64,000 nucleotides of DNA from Anarhynchus alexandrinus (Eukaryota; Chordata; Aves; Charadriiformes; Charadriidae). Positions 62,983-64,000 of this stretch are shown in pieces. Each line of letters starts with the position of its first letter. The stretch's first letter is position 1. The notes beneath the pieces were generated by a model. That model made no database searches. It was not told the DNA's origin and worked only from the letters and a program-made list of their open reading frames with translations. Where the stretch lies: contig VUYV01000122.1 of assembly GCA_008711295.1 (NCBI GenBank), positions 781,914 through 845,913 of the forward strand. Direction: 5' to 3'. The translations under genes were made by a program, and so were the position numbers.

Positions 62983-63132
62983 CTTTCTTGTCATCGAAGT
63001 ACAATGTCTGTTGAGCTGGATTTGACCACTGGAGGGAGGTGTTATCATTTTGATCGACCCTGCAGGTCAAATTTGCTGTTCCCCCTTCAACAACCGTAAC
63101 GTTCTGTGTAAGTGGAAACTGCCCTTGGCTGC
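62983..63132 (-). CDS. CADM2: CADM2 internal exon, first half of Ig domain 1 (V-type)
   Basis: This 150-base exon encodes the N-terminal half of the membrane-distal Ig domain of CADM2, a homophilic and heterophilic synaptic and axonal adhesion protein. Read on the minus strand it has 2 bases completing a split Gly codon, 49 codons, then 1 base of the next Ala codon. It starts SQGQFPLTQNVTVVEGG and ends TLYFDDKK. It contains the first Ig cysteine (in NLTC), the core tryptophan (in LQW) and three N-glycosylation sequons (NVT, NLT, NTS). The acceptor is a C/T-rich tract ending CTCAG, with AG at 63134-63133. The donor is AAAG/GTAAAT, with GT at 62982-62981. Both borders are phase 1. The partner cysteine lies in the next exon, 57.5 kb away. 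Recognition rests on recalled CADM2 protein sequence, not a search; CADM1 and CADM3 fit less well. Confidence 0.94.
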
Positions 63133-63135
63133 CTG

Positions 63136-63200
63136 AGGGAGGGGAGGGGAGGGGAGGGGAGGGATGGAGAAGGGAAGAAAGAAAGAGAAAAAAAGAAAGG
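63136..63200 (+). repeat. Polypurine tract with (GGGGA)n at the Ig1 exon acceptor
   Basis: Sixty-five bases that are all purine on the plus strand except one T. They include four GGGG runs and flanking GGG runs separated by single A bases (63137-63163). On the CADM2 strand this is the (TCCCC)n pyrimidine tract directly before the CTCAG acceptor of the Ig1a exon, so the repeat serves as the polypyrimidine tract. The G-rich strand fits a G-quadruplex with one-base loops and is the transcription template. Confidence 0.93.
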
Positions 63201-63373
63201 GTTTAAGTTGTAGAACTGAATTTATTGCAGCAACTTACCACAGATGACAGAGTCTGAATTCAGTGTGATCTATTCTGGCCAAAGAAAGGTAGTACAACAC
63301 ATTGAAAAAAATTACATTTGCAATATATTTTCTGTATCCAAGAAACAGATAGATTAATTAAGAAATAGAGATT

Positions 63374-63393
63374 CCCCCCCCCCCCNCTCCCCC
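63374..63393 (+). repeat. Poly-C run with an undetermined base
   Basis: Twelve C bases, an N at 63386, then CTCCCCC. The N marks failure to resolve a homopolymer. Confidence 0.95.
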
Positions 63394-64000
63394 GTAAGTC
63401 ATACTAATTAGTTTCAAAGAAATACTCTGCAATTTTATCTCCTCAGACATACCCAAACATCCAGGATATGCCTTCGCATAGGGCTCAAGGGCTACATGCC
63501 TGCACAGATGTTTCAGTACATAGAATATAGTTAAATAGGTGTTGAAAACATCACTGAAATCATAACATAAAAATCTGCATAGGATTTTTTAAATAGAGGG
63601 ACAGGGCAGCCTTGACTCCCTGTTTCTTTTTATGCTTTTTAAAGAACTCTCCTGCCAGGTTTTGAAAGTTGTTGGAGAGCAAATGTAGTGTGAATCTAAT
63701 ACTCGATGCATCCTCTGTTGAGGGAATATAACCTGATCTCATATGAAAATGGAAGTGATGATGTAGTGGGTCTCTTTCACATCTGTGATTCTATCCCAGA
63801 GCATTATGAATCACATTAAGTGCTTGCTGAAAAGTCACTGGGAAGACTTCCAAATACCTCTGCACAATACCAGAGCAGTAACACCCAGGTTCTTGAATCA
63901 CAAGCGTTTTCAATGGCATAGTTAGACTAAAGTGTTTATCTATTGTGAGAATAGCACACACCTTGTCAACAGCATAACACATTCTGACAAAGAGTATTGC

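Larger units (their letters stand above)
63133..64000 (-). other. CADM2: CADM2 intron upstream of the Ig1a exon (partial)
   Basis: The 3' part of the intron preceding the Ig1a exon, continuing beyond the window. Besides the polypurine tract and the poly-C run it contains nothing recognisable; the 60- and 63-codon minus-strand frames are random in character. Confidence 0.8.

Noticed and set aside
1..64000. Bacterial-type features, CRISPR arrays, rRNA or tRNA genes
   Set aside because: The sequence is vertebrate intron; the repeats are CR1 tails, microsatellites and local duplications, and no tRNA or rRNA signature was seen.

Overview
The window is AT-rich vertebrate nuclear DNA from a bird. 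Several CR1 LINEs carry the typical avian 3' tail of repeated ATTCTATG-type octamers. Two LTR copies belong to a type I know as common in neoavian genomes, so I infer a neoavian bird rather than chicken; the species cannot be read from the sequence.

The only host gene I can support is CADM2 (cell adhesion molecule 2, SynCAM2/NECL3), transcribed on the minus strand. Three internal coding exons are present: 63132-62983 (first half of Ig domain 1), 5510-5358 (second half of Ig domain 1) and 2905-2768 (first part of Ig domain 2). Each has consensus splice sites, all introns are phase 1, and the exon lengths (150, 153, 138) are multiples of three. The signal-peptide exon(s) lie above position 64000. 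The rest of Ig2, Ig3, the stalk, the membrane segment and the cytoplasmic tail lie below position 1. Almost all the remaining sequence is intron, dominated by one intron of about 57.5 kb (5511-62982).

Layout: a CR1 3' end (1-246); intron; Ig2 exon; a 2.45 kb intron; Ig1b exon; then the long intron. Within the long intron are a GC-rich patch (8560-8980), a CR1 with a 205-base gap (14549-15174), a degraded CR1 (15990-16238), a pyrimidine-rich block (17660-18360) and a CR1 with an apparent assembly duplication (18668-19508). Further along are a direct repeat with a perfect palindrome (25324-25442), a long CR1 3' portion (27383-28017), an old tandem duplication (43713-43900), an antisense CR1 endonuclease fragment (48190-48990) and two solo-LTR-like elements (55250-55742 and 60469-61045). 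The Ig1a exon follows, with a G-quadruplex-capable repeat forming the polypyrimidine tract of its acceptor.

Most mobile elements lie antisense to CADM2. I found no RNA genes, CRISPR arrays, operons or second host gene. No undescribed multi-gene system is visible; the most notable points are the exon-adjacent quadruplex repeat, the hairpin/direct-repeat locus and the probable assembly duplication.
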